A DNA stretch of 64,000 nt from Ashinkailepas kermadecensis (taxonomy: Eukaryota > Arthropoda > Thecostraca > Neolepadidae): positions 1-64,000 of the forward strand of contig JAOTOM010003694.1 of NCBI GenBank assembly GCA_034440615.1, written 5' to 3'. Under the pieces are notes generated by a model. The model was not told where the DNA came from. It did no database searches and saw nothing but the letters and a program-made list of their open reading frames with translations. This document shows, piece by piece, positions 1 to 9,439 of this stretch; position 1 is the stretch's first letter; every line of letters starts with the position of its first letter. Made by a program: the position numbers and the translations under genes.

Positions 1-789
1 AGGATATCTGCATGGCAGGTATCTGTTGAATAAGTTAGAAAGTAGAAAAACCCTACCTCTCATCTCATGCAAAGCTATGACATACACACCATCTGGCCTG
101 GCACCCATTGGTGTAATCACTGGGGTGGGGGCGGGAGGCTGGGGGACATGTCCTCCCAATTTCTGAAAAGTGGTGATTTGTCCCCCCTCAATTTGTTTTC
201 CGTGTCCCCCCAAGCCTCAGCTATCTGAGTATCATCGCCGCAAAATTATACTTAATCATTTATAAAGGTGAAAATATATATGCAAGAGAATTACCAAAAA
301 TACTAAAAGCCGATCTAGCCAATCAACGGGCTTCACAGGCTATCTGTTGTCACAAAATTTCAGAGTAGTAAATCAGCAAACATCACAAATTTCTGCTTCC
401 AGGCCATTCTTGAATACATGAATATTGGCCATCTTCTGTTTTTCGCTTGGGTGGAAAAATTTGCTCTGCGAGGCAACAAATTTGCATTATCACAAGGCTT
501 TATACGTCTTAGGTTGCATTCCCCCGCTCATATATTGATATATCTTGAACAAATTAGACTCTCGGTGTCCTTGGGTATCTTCAAGATCATTCAGGGGAAG
601 TCATGGGCAGCCTTAGGCACGTACGTCAAGTTAACGTCGTATTCGTATTCGTATTAAGCGACGAGTTCGTCAGAGGCGTATTTGTATTGGCATCGGCATT
701 CAGCGACGGGTTTATGATCGTTCGAATCGATTACCGCAAATGCTTCTGCTTGTACTGAACACGCTAGTAGGAACTACATAGGTCTCACA
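1..789. other. No gene recognised; mostly AT-rich unassigned DNA
   Basis: Nothing coding is convincing here. At about 122-215 there is a G-rich then C-rich stretch around words such as gggggacatgtcctccc. Related C-rich text near 5500-5550 suggests a repeat end of the same kind. A short run of cgtatt words lies near 638-656. Confidence 0.4.
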
Positions 790-1198
790 TTACCACTTTA
801 ACGGTCAAGGTTCAACGCAAACCGGTTTCTTCGGTCGCCTCCCTTTTTTTTCGTTTTCACCCAAACCTGCCCAAATCTGGTATCAAATAGCCTGTAGAAC
901 CATCGTGCAACATTTTAATTCGGTACATGTCAAGGTCAAACTTCAGGTCAAAGGTTAGCTTGATTTATTAGATGTTGTGATATTGAAGTGATATCGACCG
1001 AACGCGAGGTTCGGTTGCTATCGCTTCAATTTCCGCCAAATGGGTATTTGACGTGGCTTGCTTTGCAGTATCAGAAAGCTAAGCAATCGAATTATTTTTC
1101 AAGGACAAAAGCCAAGCTGATCCCTTCGGTCGCCTAATTTTTTTATCTCAAGCCTATCCAAATCTGATATCAAGCAATAACCAGTGGTGAACTAGGAG
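790..1198. repeat. Tandem repeat of about 270-295 bp, left part
   Basis: Recurring landmarks define the unit: ttcttcggtcgcc, then caaatctggtatcaa, then acatgtcaaggtcaa, then gcttcaattt and ttygacgtg. One full unit (about 826-1120) and the start of a second are seen here. The second unit is cut by the insertion of a transposon and resumes at 3982, which shows that the tandem array is older than the transposon. Confidence 0.7.
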
Positions 1199-1844
1199 CA
1201 GACTTGTGCTCGACGCGAGTTGAATCCAGAATCGACTCATGAATCAATCGTTTTTGGATGAGTCGATTGAATCGATTATTTTCCACAAAACATATTTTGA
1301 GTCGTGAGTTCAATCAAAACTTTCTAAAAAATAAAATGAGTTGAATCATGAGTCAATCATTTGAATCGCAATGAGTCATTTGAGTCTTGTGACTCAAATG
1401 CATGTTATGAACAAATAATATGAAGCATGTATCTGTGTGAATATTATGTCATGACAGAAGTAGGGAGTAAAAACACAGCATAATTATTCATGCTTAGCAA
1501 TACAATTGTCAACTTGTAATCTGCCAGTGAGTAAAGAATGAAGGGCACCAGTACTGAAGTTATTTACCAAAACACAATTACAATAACTACATATAATTAT
1601 TAATGTTAAGCTTGTTATCCACAATCAGTATCATGCACGAGTCAATCCTAGTACCAGGAGCACAACACATAAATTGGTTGTAATTGTGAAAAAGAATATG
1701 GAACTGACATTGTCCCGCACTGGAATTGGCATCTGCACTGAATACATTCCGTTGGATTGTTATTTGTCACCTGCGCCTCTGATATCATATCGAGACGTGC
1801 ATGTGACAAATAACAAACAAAGGTACCTTTACTAGAAGGTAGGT

Positions 1845-1905
1845 GGAAGTATTCCTACATGACCGATGTAGTTGATGCGCCCTAAAGCCCTAATAACTAA
1901 CTCAA
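1845..1905 (-). repeat. Short SINE-tail-like insertion inside copy A
   Basis: Compared with copy B (near 10790-10800), copy A carries about 55 additional bases here that include gatgcgccctaaagccc followed by an aactaact-like tail. The same gatgcgccc..aaacccaaataacc text ends repeats at 49876, 52285 and 60596 (opposite strand). It looks like a small retroposed fragment that landed after the two transposon copies separated. Confidence 0.5.
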
Positions 1906-3085
1906 GCCTGCATGACGTCATCCGAAGGTTGAAAAAAAAAAATATGGTATCAATTTGTGTAATTTTGTTCATTTGGTATCAATTTGGCTGCAGATTACTT
2001 TTTCTCCTATATATGAAGGAAATGTGTACTGGATATAACATATTTTAACCAGTTTATATGTCTTCTGTAATATCCTACAACTTAGTCTGGAATACAGGCA
2101 TGATCTTTTTTTGTGAAAAATAGCATTGTTCTTGTTATAGCAACACATGTTCAACTTTATTGATGAAAATATCAAGTATTTTGGAATGCGTGGCATTATA
2201 TAGATTTTGTTCACGTGATTTGAGCACGATTGCTCGAAGTCCTGACCTGTGTAATCTAAGCAATGTCTCAAACTTATATATATAGAGGAGAGGTTATCAT
2301 GAGAGAACAAGTGAGAACAAGTGATACTTCTATAATCAGTCTAAGAAAATAATTTAACTATGGGTCTTCTCCCTCAATATTGTTCCTGAGACCACTTGAC
2401 CTGGGAGCAAAAAATCCGCTGTAAAACCACCTTTTGTAGAGGTAACTTTAGTAAGAATACCTATTAAACTTCCAGAAATTTAGGAAATATCCTTACTAAA
2501 CACACTTACCTTCTTAGTAAATATACATACTAAACCTTCGAGGATGTATTGGACAGCTGTGCCCAATGCCTATTGAGTCGAGGCTGTGCCCAAGGCGACA
2601 TATACCTAATATATACCGAATTAAGGCAGAAACATATGGTTTTCGATGTCAAAGAGTATTAAATCGAGTGCATGAAGTGTTCAACTTCTTCTTTATCACG
2701 TCTATGACACACCAGGTACGGATGATTATACACAATGTGCTATATTTGTAGAGTGAAGATTTTGATTGTTTATTTCTTTGCCAACTGAAAAGTTATCATT
2801 TGCAGGGAAAATGAGTGGTCGCATCGTCATTTTTACGTTAAAATACCATGCATTCAAAATAAAAATTCCAAAGAATCAAAATTTACCTTGATCTCCAATT
2901 ATACCCAAAGTTTTAGCAAAAATAATATATTCAACAGATCAAGATGTTTCAATGTTAGAGCATCTTCATTGGCGTTTAAATAAATACTAATTCCCTTCTT
3001 TAATTAGACACAGATGAAGATGCGTAGACATCAAACTTTCTGTCGAATAAATCATTTTTGCAATAACTGTTTTCACATCACATAT

Positions 3086-3646
3086 AGGGAAGAGGGGGGG
3101 ATATCTGAACACCTACCTTTTGTCGTCTTCCACATCATGTTCAGTGCATAAATAACAAAAAGATGGTAGTATTCATAAATGATGGACCTGTCGCTACCAA
3201 AACATGAAAGTCTGATCACATAATTATACATATACTTTGTGTACAGAGGTTGCGAAGTTCACAGGAACCATTGTAGGCTTCGAAGAGCAGTTGGCTTTAG
3301 GAAACCATAAGGAAGTGACTTCCAATTTTTTTGCAATTACACCAGCATTTTTTAGTGCTACTAATAGCTTGTACCACAACAGCTACAGTGAGGTAATCCT
3401 GAGCAACAACATTTTCATGTTCAGGATACGGCACACCGCTATAAAATAATCATCGGTTTTAAAGTTGCTCTTTGCAAGTGGTTAGAGGATTTTCATTGAA
3501 AGGAACTGTTTGAATATGGATAGCTTGTTCATTTTTGTGTTCAGTAAACACAGTACAATTACTGGTTCAGCCATACAGAAGCAGCAGTAGAGCTATTTCT
3601 TGCATAATGCCTAAAGTGTTCAGGACCCCCCCCCGCCCCTCTTCCC
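3086..3646 (-). mobile_element. Nested 0.56 kb MITE in copy A
   Basis: The segment starts with gggaagaggggggg followed by atatctgaacac and ends with gtgttcaggacccccc and a reverse copy of gaagagg. The same segment is present in transposon copy B (8868-9439) and, on its own, at 44711-45274, so it is an independent element that entered the ancestor of copies A and B. In the two other copies the borders are TA|GGGG and CCCC|TA, suggesting a TA target as for Tc1/mariner-type MITEs. A 70-codon reading frame inside is shared by A and B only and is not considered coding. Confidence 0.75.
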
Positions 3647-3651
3647 AGATG

Positions 3652-3653
<2 letters not shown>

Positions 3654-3695
<42 letters not shown>

Positions 3696-3742
3696 ATTAT
3701 TATATTATATATATTATATTTTAGATGTATATATATATATAT
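3654..3742. repeat. (TA)n/(TTA)n microsatellite
   Basis: Alternating TA with a TTATTATTA interruption, directly next to the nested MITE. The same tract occurs at the matching place in copy B (8808-8862). Confidence 0.95.
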
Positions 3743-3981
3743 AGTGTGTGGGCAGTGCACACCAAATCATATGGCTTATGAGTTTGATACCATTGAGTCG
3801 GATCTGAATCGATTCAAATTTATGTTTGAGTCATGAGTTGAATCAGATCTCTGTAGCTGAGTCTGAATTGAGTCGAATCAAATAATTTTGACCTGCTATG
3901 AATCATGAGTTGAATCGGATCTCAAGATCTATGAGTCAAATGTGAGCGGATTAAAAAAAATTTGAGTCGAGCACAAGTCTG

Positions 3982-4445
3982 ACTTGGAGCAACATTTCAA
4001 ACCGAGACTTGTCAAAGTCAACATTGAGACATGTCAAGGTTTGATTGAGTTCTTCGAAGTCCTCGCGTTTTGTCGCTATGTCTTCAATTTTCATCAAGTG
4101 GAGTCATTCGACGTGCTGTGTGGTACTCTAGCACACTGTTCAGAAATCACATTAATTTTAAAAGTCAAAGGTCGAACTCATTTCTTCGGTCGCCCAGCGT
4201 TTCTTAGTTTTCTCCCAAAGCTACCCATGCTTGGTATCAAGAGATAGCCCGTGGGTAACTCTCGAATAACATTTCAAGCCGGGACATGTCAGATCAAGCC
4301 TCAAGGTCAAATGTTAGTTTAATTTTCAGAGTCCTCACATTTCGTGGCTATGGCTTCAATTTGCATTATGTGGGTGTCATTCGACGTGTCACGCACGGTA
4401 TCAGAATGTTGAAATATCGAAATGATTTTAAAGGTGTCGAAGGTT
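3982..4445. repeat. Tandem repeat of about 270-295 bp, right part
   Basis: The remainder of the interrupted second unit runs to about 4180, and a third unit follows with the landmarks tttcttcggtcgcc, gggacatgtca, tggcttcaatttgcat and ttcgacgtgtc. Joined across the transposon and one copy of its target duplication, units 2 and 3 are each about 266-270 bp. No protein is inferred: the 87-codon frame here is repeat sequence. Confidence 0.65.
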
Positions 4446-4784
4446 CGGCGTGTGTACAATGATTGAGGGTAATAGGAATAGGAGGGTCAAATCTATTTTT
4501 GTTTGCAGCCGTTGTGATAGTAAGCACTCATATCCTATTTCACTGGGGGCTCCCCAAGAAATCCGTCATAACCTGCTCGGATGGGGCTCTCATTGCTGTT
4601 TGTTTTTATTTACACTGCCACATTGCTGTTCCGGACATATAAAATATAGAGCTTTTTCAAATTGTCCGCTTTCCTCTTAATGATTCAACGGAAGTTGTAA
4701 AATTTGCAAGAGAAACCACACGTGAATGCGCACAATTTTTTACTAGCCAGAGTTCATAACCGCCAGAGAGCAATATTGTACTCA

Positions 4785-5500
4785 GGGGTAGATCCAGGAA
4801 TTGTCATGGGGGCACTTGTCTGGAGGGGCGCCATTTCTTTGGAGTGGCGCCACTGCAAAAGCACCTGGAGGGTGCCTCTGGCTGCAAAATTCGAGGAGCG
4901 GATTGCACTCGGCCCTTCCTGAAGGGGCGCCTTTCCTTCCAAGGGGATGCCTTTTTTATTTTATAGGGGCGCCTCTGGCTGAAAAATTCGAGTGGGTACA
5001 ATGGAACCGTTTCAGATGGACGCCTTTTCCCGGCCTGAGGGACGCCACCTTCCAGGTGGGGGTACACACCCTAAGTGCCACACCCTTTATCTGCCCTGGT
5101 TGTCATTGCATCAAAAGGTGTCCCAGTAAAACAGGAAAGCATGGGAAAGGTGTGTCCATATTTGCTACCATAAAACCATCATCCAATATTTTATGTATTT
5201 CTTGCTACAAGAGGGCAACGTTTAACATACTTACAGCATCTATCTACGATGATGGTGAAATCGGGTCCAGCACATACGACATAAAGCTAGGTGTTCATAG
5301 GCAGTGATAAGTAGTGAAGCTTGCTAATTTTGGCAAAACTTTCAGTCCCCAAAATATCATTTTTAACCATGGTAAATCATTTAATTGAAGTGGCTGAAAA
5401 TGACATTGAAAAAGAAGTGGCTGAAATCCAAGGATTTTTTCAGGGGGGAGGGTAGGTGGGGCTAGGCCCCTCTATCCTGTTCAAACTTACTGCATCCCTG
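4785..5500. repeat. Short-unit GGGGCGCC repeat element
   Basis: Irregular units of about 30-45 bases are each marked by aggggcgcc or gggatgcc, with words such as ctctggctgaaaaattcgag recurring. It opens with caggggtagatccagg and closes in C-rich text ending in ccctgg, the style of end seen on the other GGGCCC-type elements here (25319, 29030, 42746). A 168-codon frame at 4801-5307 is a product of the repeat. Confidence 0.45.
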
Positions 5501-5700
5501 GTTTGTCCCCCCAATTTCGAATCTGTGGTTACACCCATGCTGGCACCTGATTACACTTTAATCTTATCCAAATGAAACTGGAGAGTTTCAACTGTAATCA
5601 TATCTAACTGAACTTGTTGAACAATTGGTAGATAACCACTGGAACTATCTTCCTCCCAATGTGGTTTGCACAAATAAACTTGAGTTGTTCATTGCGTGTA

Positions 5701-5940
5701 AAGAAAACGTATGACCTTCAATATACCAGGAGGTGCTGAGTTGACATCAAAAGTAACGTTAAGGATTATACTTTATTACTCGTAAATATTGCGTAAATAT
5801 TATTTGAGTAATAAAGTATAATCCTTAACGTTACTTTTGATGTCAACTCAGCACCTCCTGGTATATTGAAGGTTGTATGTTTTCTTTGCACGCAATGTCT
5901 AAAACCCAGGAGCATCTAAGAGCCATTCTTCATTGTATTG
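5701..5940. repeat. Hairpin of two inverted Penelope-element tails
   Basis: The two arms are near-perfect inverted copies of about 80-85 bases, from the gaccttcaatataccagg end to tactttatta, around a 30-base AT-rich loop. The same tail text, including aataaagtataatcc, forms the outer ends of the Penelope-like relic at 27060-28258, and similarity on the right side continues to about 5940 (compare 27003-27060). It looks like an element reduced to two tail-to-tail ends. Confidence 0.7.
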
Positions 5941-6148
5941 AGTTGTTCATACATAAGCTGATATTCTTTTTGTAGCTACAGGATAGTCATCCAGTACCTA
6001 CTCAAGAAGAGTAAATTATTGTTACCACTGAGCAAATGTGTGTGAATTGTTCATGCATCAGCTGATATTCTTTTTGTAGCTACTGGGAAGGCATTCAGTA
6101 CTGGAGAAGAGTCAATGATTCTTACTGCCAAGTAAATGCACTAATTGC

Positions 6149-6180
6149 AGCCCCAGTAGCTCAGTTGGTTAGAGTGCTAG
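6149..6180 (+). other. tRNA-like box A fragment
   Basis: The text ccccagtagctcagttggtt followed by agagtgct matches the D-arm/box A region of a tRNA, but no anticodon arm or T-arm (box B) follows at the right distance. It is more likely the head of a decayed tRNA-derived repeat than a tRNA gene. Confidence 0.35.
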
Positions 6181-6299
6181 TCACTTCACACACTCACATT
6201 TAGCCCCCAGCTGAGAGGGTTAGTTAGCAACTGTTAGTTAGGCCAGGGGTGAGCTACCAGGGTGGCCATGTCTGTGCATTGATGGTGCATTAAACTTAT

Positions 6300-7155
6300 T
6301 GCAAAAATTATGCAGTTGAACTGGAATTCATGGATCAAGTGGTGGGGCCTGGGTTCATGCAACAAGCTCTGCTTAGCAACAGAAGCCTGGTTCATAAAGC
6401 CACCCCAGCAAGATCTTTGACTATTTTTTTTAATTGTCACCTAACATGGCAATTGGGTAATCTTTACCTTTCGGCCGACATATACTGCCAAGGTCAGTGA
6501 TTTGTAAAGAGGTGTACAGTGATGTCACAGGAGTCAGGGAAGTGACGTCACAGGAGTCGGGTGTCGATGACGGGCGCTAACATAACATAACCTAACCTAA
6601 CCTAAATTAACCTAACCCAACCTAACCTAACACATAGACACCCAACTCCTGTGACGTCACTTCCGTGACTCCTGTGACGTCATTCTTTACACCTCTTTTC
6701 CAATCACTAACCTTGGCAGTATGTGTCGGCCGAAAGGTAAAGAAAGCCGGCAATTGTGCATGCAATATGAGTATATCAGTGACAGCATTAATATGTCCAT
6801 GACCAGAAGATCAATCATTGCATGTGGTCCAGTATCCTTTCAATGTGAAAATACAGGTATTTATGCTGGCAGATCTAGGGTCATAGGGACTATTGCCCCC
6901 AATGAAACAGGTAGTTTTTTTTATAATGATTTCCATTCAAATGTCATTTTCTCAAAATTTAAACAAATAATTAGAGAAACTCTGTCCTAAGCAGACAAAA
7001 CAAATATTAGTGCTAATTTGGGTACTTGGGTCTTTTATTTTGGTCAAAATTCTTGCTGTAGTGGCTTTATGGACCCAAGTTCTATTGCTAAGCAGAGCTT
7101 GTTGTGTGGACCCTGATCCCACCACCTGATTCATGAATTCCAGTTCAATGTCAGT
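6300..7155. mobile_element. Foldback element with a nested MITE
   Basis: Imperfect inverted arms lie at about 6310-6435 and 7035-7150 (ggaattcatggatcaagtgg against its complement; aagctctgcttagcaa against ttgctaagcagagctt). The smaller MITE at 6459-6747 sits between them. No coding capacity is seen. Confidence 0.6.
6459..6747. mobile_element. MITE with terminal inverted repeats and TGACGTCA boxes
   Basis: The inverted ends are gtaatctttacctttcggcc and its complement near ggccgaaaggtaaag, continuing inward as atatactgccaaggt/accttggcagtat. Both subterminal regions carry tgacgtca octamers paired with ggagtc/gactcc. The loop is a run of cctaacctaac, the arthropod telomere motif. A relative with the same ends lies at 8088-8426. 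Confidence 0.75.
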
Positions 7156-7489
7156 CTTTGCCCCCAATGTTGGCTTCTGCACTCAATAATTTCAACTTGT
7201 AACATGGAACCTTATCAGATGAGGTGGGGTGGACCCCAATCAATTTGGGCCAGCCCAGTACCTCCATGTCCTGCCCCCTCCAATAATTTCCAGATATTAA
7301 TGCCCCAGCAGATGAATGTTCCCTCTTCAAATCTGAAGGTTTGAAGTGATTTTACTTTTTCTTAGATTAACCCCCACTGGACCAAAACCAGGTGTATGGT
7401 TCCACCACTGCACCTTTCTAGGTACCATGTTTGGCAGACTGGAATAAGAAGAGGTAAATTTGCCATTCAAAGTAGTTCCTGATTTCATG

Positions 7490-8535
7490 GAATTTCTTTT
7501 GCCAATGCAAAGTTTATGAGTGTGCTTAACATCATGTGACCACTCATTTCCTCTGCAAGTGCATACTTTTCAATTGGGAGGCAAAATATCACCAACAAAT
7601 TGGCTTGGAGTTGGGTGATATAGAATAAAAAGTGACATTCAAAATCAAGAGAAAAAAAATAACTGCAGCAATACCTAGGTACCTACCCAAGAAAAACAGA
7701 AAAGGGGCATTAGGGTTACAGTTTAAGTTAACCACAATACAAGTTTTACAGACATTTTCCTTCCATGAAGCATACAAAGGGTGTAGGTTTGGCTAAGTTA
7801 GGTTAGGTTATGCTTTAGTGGTAAGCTAGAAAAAGGGTGATATTTTTTATTGGAAATTTTTCTTTAAAAAAAAACAGTTCAAGCCAGCTTAGGCTGGGTT
7901 AGGTTAGGTTTTGATATTTAAAAAATGTTTAGAAAAAATCGTTAGTGTTCAATTAAAAAAAGAATTTCCATTCCTGATGGAAGGCCATGCTAGGTTAGGT
8001 AATGTTATGTTATACCTTTTATTTCAAGCATTATTTTTTATGCTAGGTATATTATCAAAATCCCAACCCTTTTTAGGTGTAATTTTGGTAATCTTTACCT
8101 TTCGGCCAACACATACTGCCAAGGTTAGTGATTTGTAAAGAGTTGCCTATACAATGTCGCATCTATTTCATGACGTCATGGCCAAAAAATTGGCTTTGCA
8201 GGATTCTGTTTTCCGGTTCGGTTAGGTTAGGTTATATTATATTATGCTGATACATTTTGTATATTATGCTACATTATCTTAGTCTATGTTAGGTGGTAAT
8301 CTTTACCGACACCCGACTCCTGTGACGTCACTGCCCTGACTCCTGTGACGTCACTGTTCCCTACTGTACACCTCTTTACAAATCACTAACCTTGGCAGTA
8401 TGTGTCGCCGAAAGGTAAAGATTACCATAATTTTGCCTCCCAATTGAAAAGTATGCATTTGCAGATGAAATGAGCGGTCACAACATGTTCAGCACATTCA
8501 TAAACATTGCATTAAAAAAGAAATTACAAGACATC
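7490..8535. mobile_element. Foldback element interrupted by a MITE
   Basis: The left arm (about 7490-7590, including tgcatacttttcaattggga) is complementary to the right arm (about 8436-8530, including tcccaattgaaaagtatgca). The centre holds runs of ggttaggtta. A MITE occupies 8088-8426 next to the right arm. Relatives of the arm sequence recur at 48370-48560, 48650-48790 and 57170-57340. Confidence 0.6.
8088..8426. mobile_element. MITE of the GGTAATCTTTACC family
   Basis: It begins ggtaatctttacctttcggc and ends with the complement (gccgaaaggtaaagattacc). The flanks gtaatttt and ataatttt could be an 8-bp target duplication with one mismatch. Inside are paired tgacgtca octamers as in the copy at 6459-6747. 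An internal ggtaatctttacc near 8295 suggests rearrangement or a partial second copy. Confidence 0.75.
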
Positions 8536-8807
8536 TGTAACTACCTAGGTAGGTCCTGGGTGGTAGCAGACTTGTGCTCGACTCAAATTTGTGTTAATCG
8601 GCTCACATTTGACTCATAGATCTTGAGATCCGATTCAACTCATGATTCACAGTAGGTCAAAATTATTTTATTCGACTCAATTCAGACTCTGAGCTACAGA
8701 GATCCGATTCAACTCACGACTCAAACATCAAGTTGAATCGATTCAGATCCGACTCAATGGTATCAGACTAATAAGCCATATGATTTAGTGTGCACAGCCC
8801 ACACACT

Positions 8808-8822
8808 ATATATATATATATA

Positions 8823-8862
<40 letters not shown>
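8808..8862. repeat. (TA)n microsatellite
   Basis: Alternating TA with one ATC interruption, next to the nested MITE in copy B. Confidence 0.95.
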
Positions 8863-8863
<1 letters not shown>

Positions 8864-8867
8864 CATA

Positions 8868-9439
8868 GGGGAAGAGGGGGGGTCCTGAACAGTTTCGGCA
8901 TTATGCAAGAAATAGCTCTACTGCTGCTTCTGTATGGCTGAACCAGTAATTGTACTGTGTTTACTGAACACAAAAATGAACAAGCTATCCATATTCAAAC
9001 AGTTCACTTCAATGAAAATCCTCTAACCACTTGCAAAGAGCAACTTTAAAACAGATTATTATTTTATAGCAGTGTGCCGTATCCTGAACATGACAATGTT
9101 CTTGTTCAGGATTACCTCACTGTAGCTGTTGTGGTACAAGCTATTAGTAGCACTAAAAAATGCTGGTGTAATTTCCAGAAAATTGGAAGTCACTTCCTTA
9201 TTGTTTCCTAAAGTCAACTGCTCTTCGAAGCCTACAATGGTTCCTGTGAACTTTGCAATATTTGTACACAAAGTATAGGTAGAATTATGTGATCAGACTT
9301 TCATGTTTTGGTAGCGACAGGTCCATCATTTATGAATACCACCATATTTTTGATATTTATGCACTGAACATGATGTGGGAGACGACAAAAGGTAGGTGTT
9401 CAGAAAACAGAACGTGTTCAGATATCCCCCCTCTTCCCC
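8868..9439 (+). mobile_element. Nested MITE in copy B
   Basis: It starts ggggaagagggggggg and ends ccccccctcttcccc-like, bordered by TA on both sides. It matches the MITE at 3086-3646 in reverse orientation and the free copy at 44711-45274 in the same orientation. Confidence 0.8.

Larger units (their letters stand above)
1199..3981 (+). mobile_element. hAT-like non-autonomous DNA transposon, copy A (2.78 kb)
   Basis: The ends are inverted: the element opens with CAGACTTGTGCTCGAC and closes with GTCGAGCACAAGTCTG. It is flanked by a near-perfect 8-bp target duplication (actaggag at 1191-1198, acttggag at 3982-3989). An 8-bp duplication with ends starting CAG is the usual signature of the hAT superfamily. 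About 200 bp next to each end is built of degenerate words like gattcaactcatgactcaa. No transposase is encoded, so it would depend on one supplied elsewhere. A second copy lies inverted at 8567-11453. Copy A has about 55 extra bases near 1845-1905 that resemble the tail of a SINE. Naming it hAT is an inference from the duplication length and termini. Confidence 0.85.

Noticed and set aside
4801..5307. 168-codon frame
   Set aside because: Half of it is GGGGCGCC repeat and another frame is open on the opposite strand.
6585..6640. A true telomere or interstitial telomere block
   Set aside because: The CCTAA run is short and degenerate and lies in the loop of a MITE.
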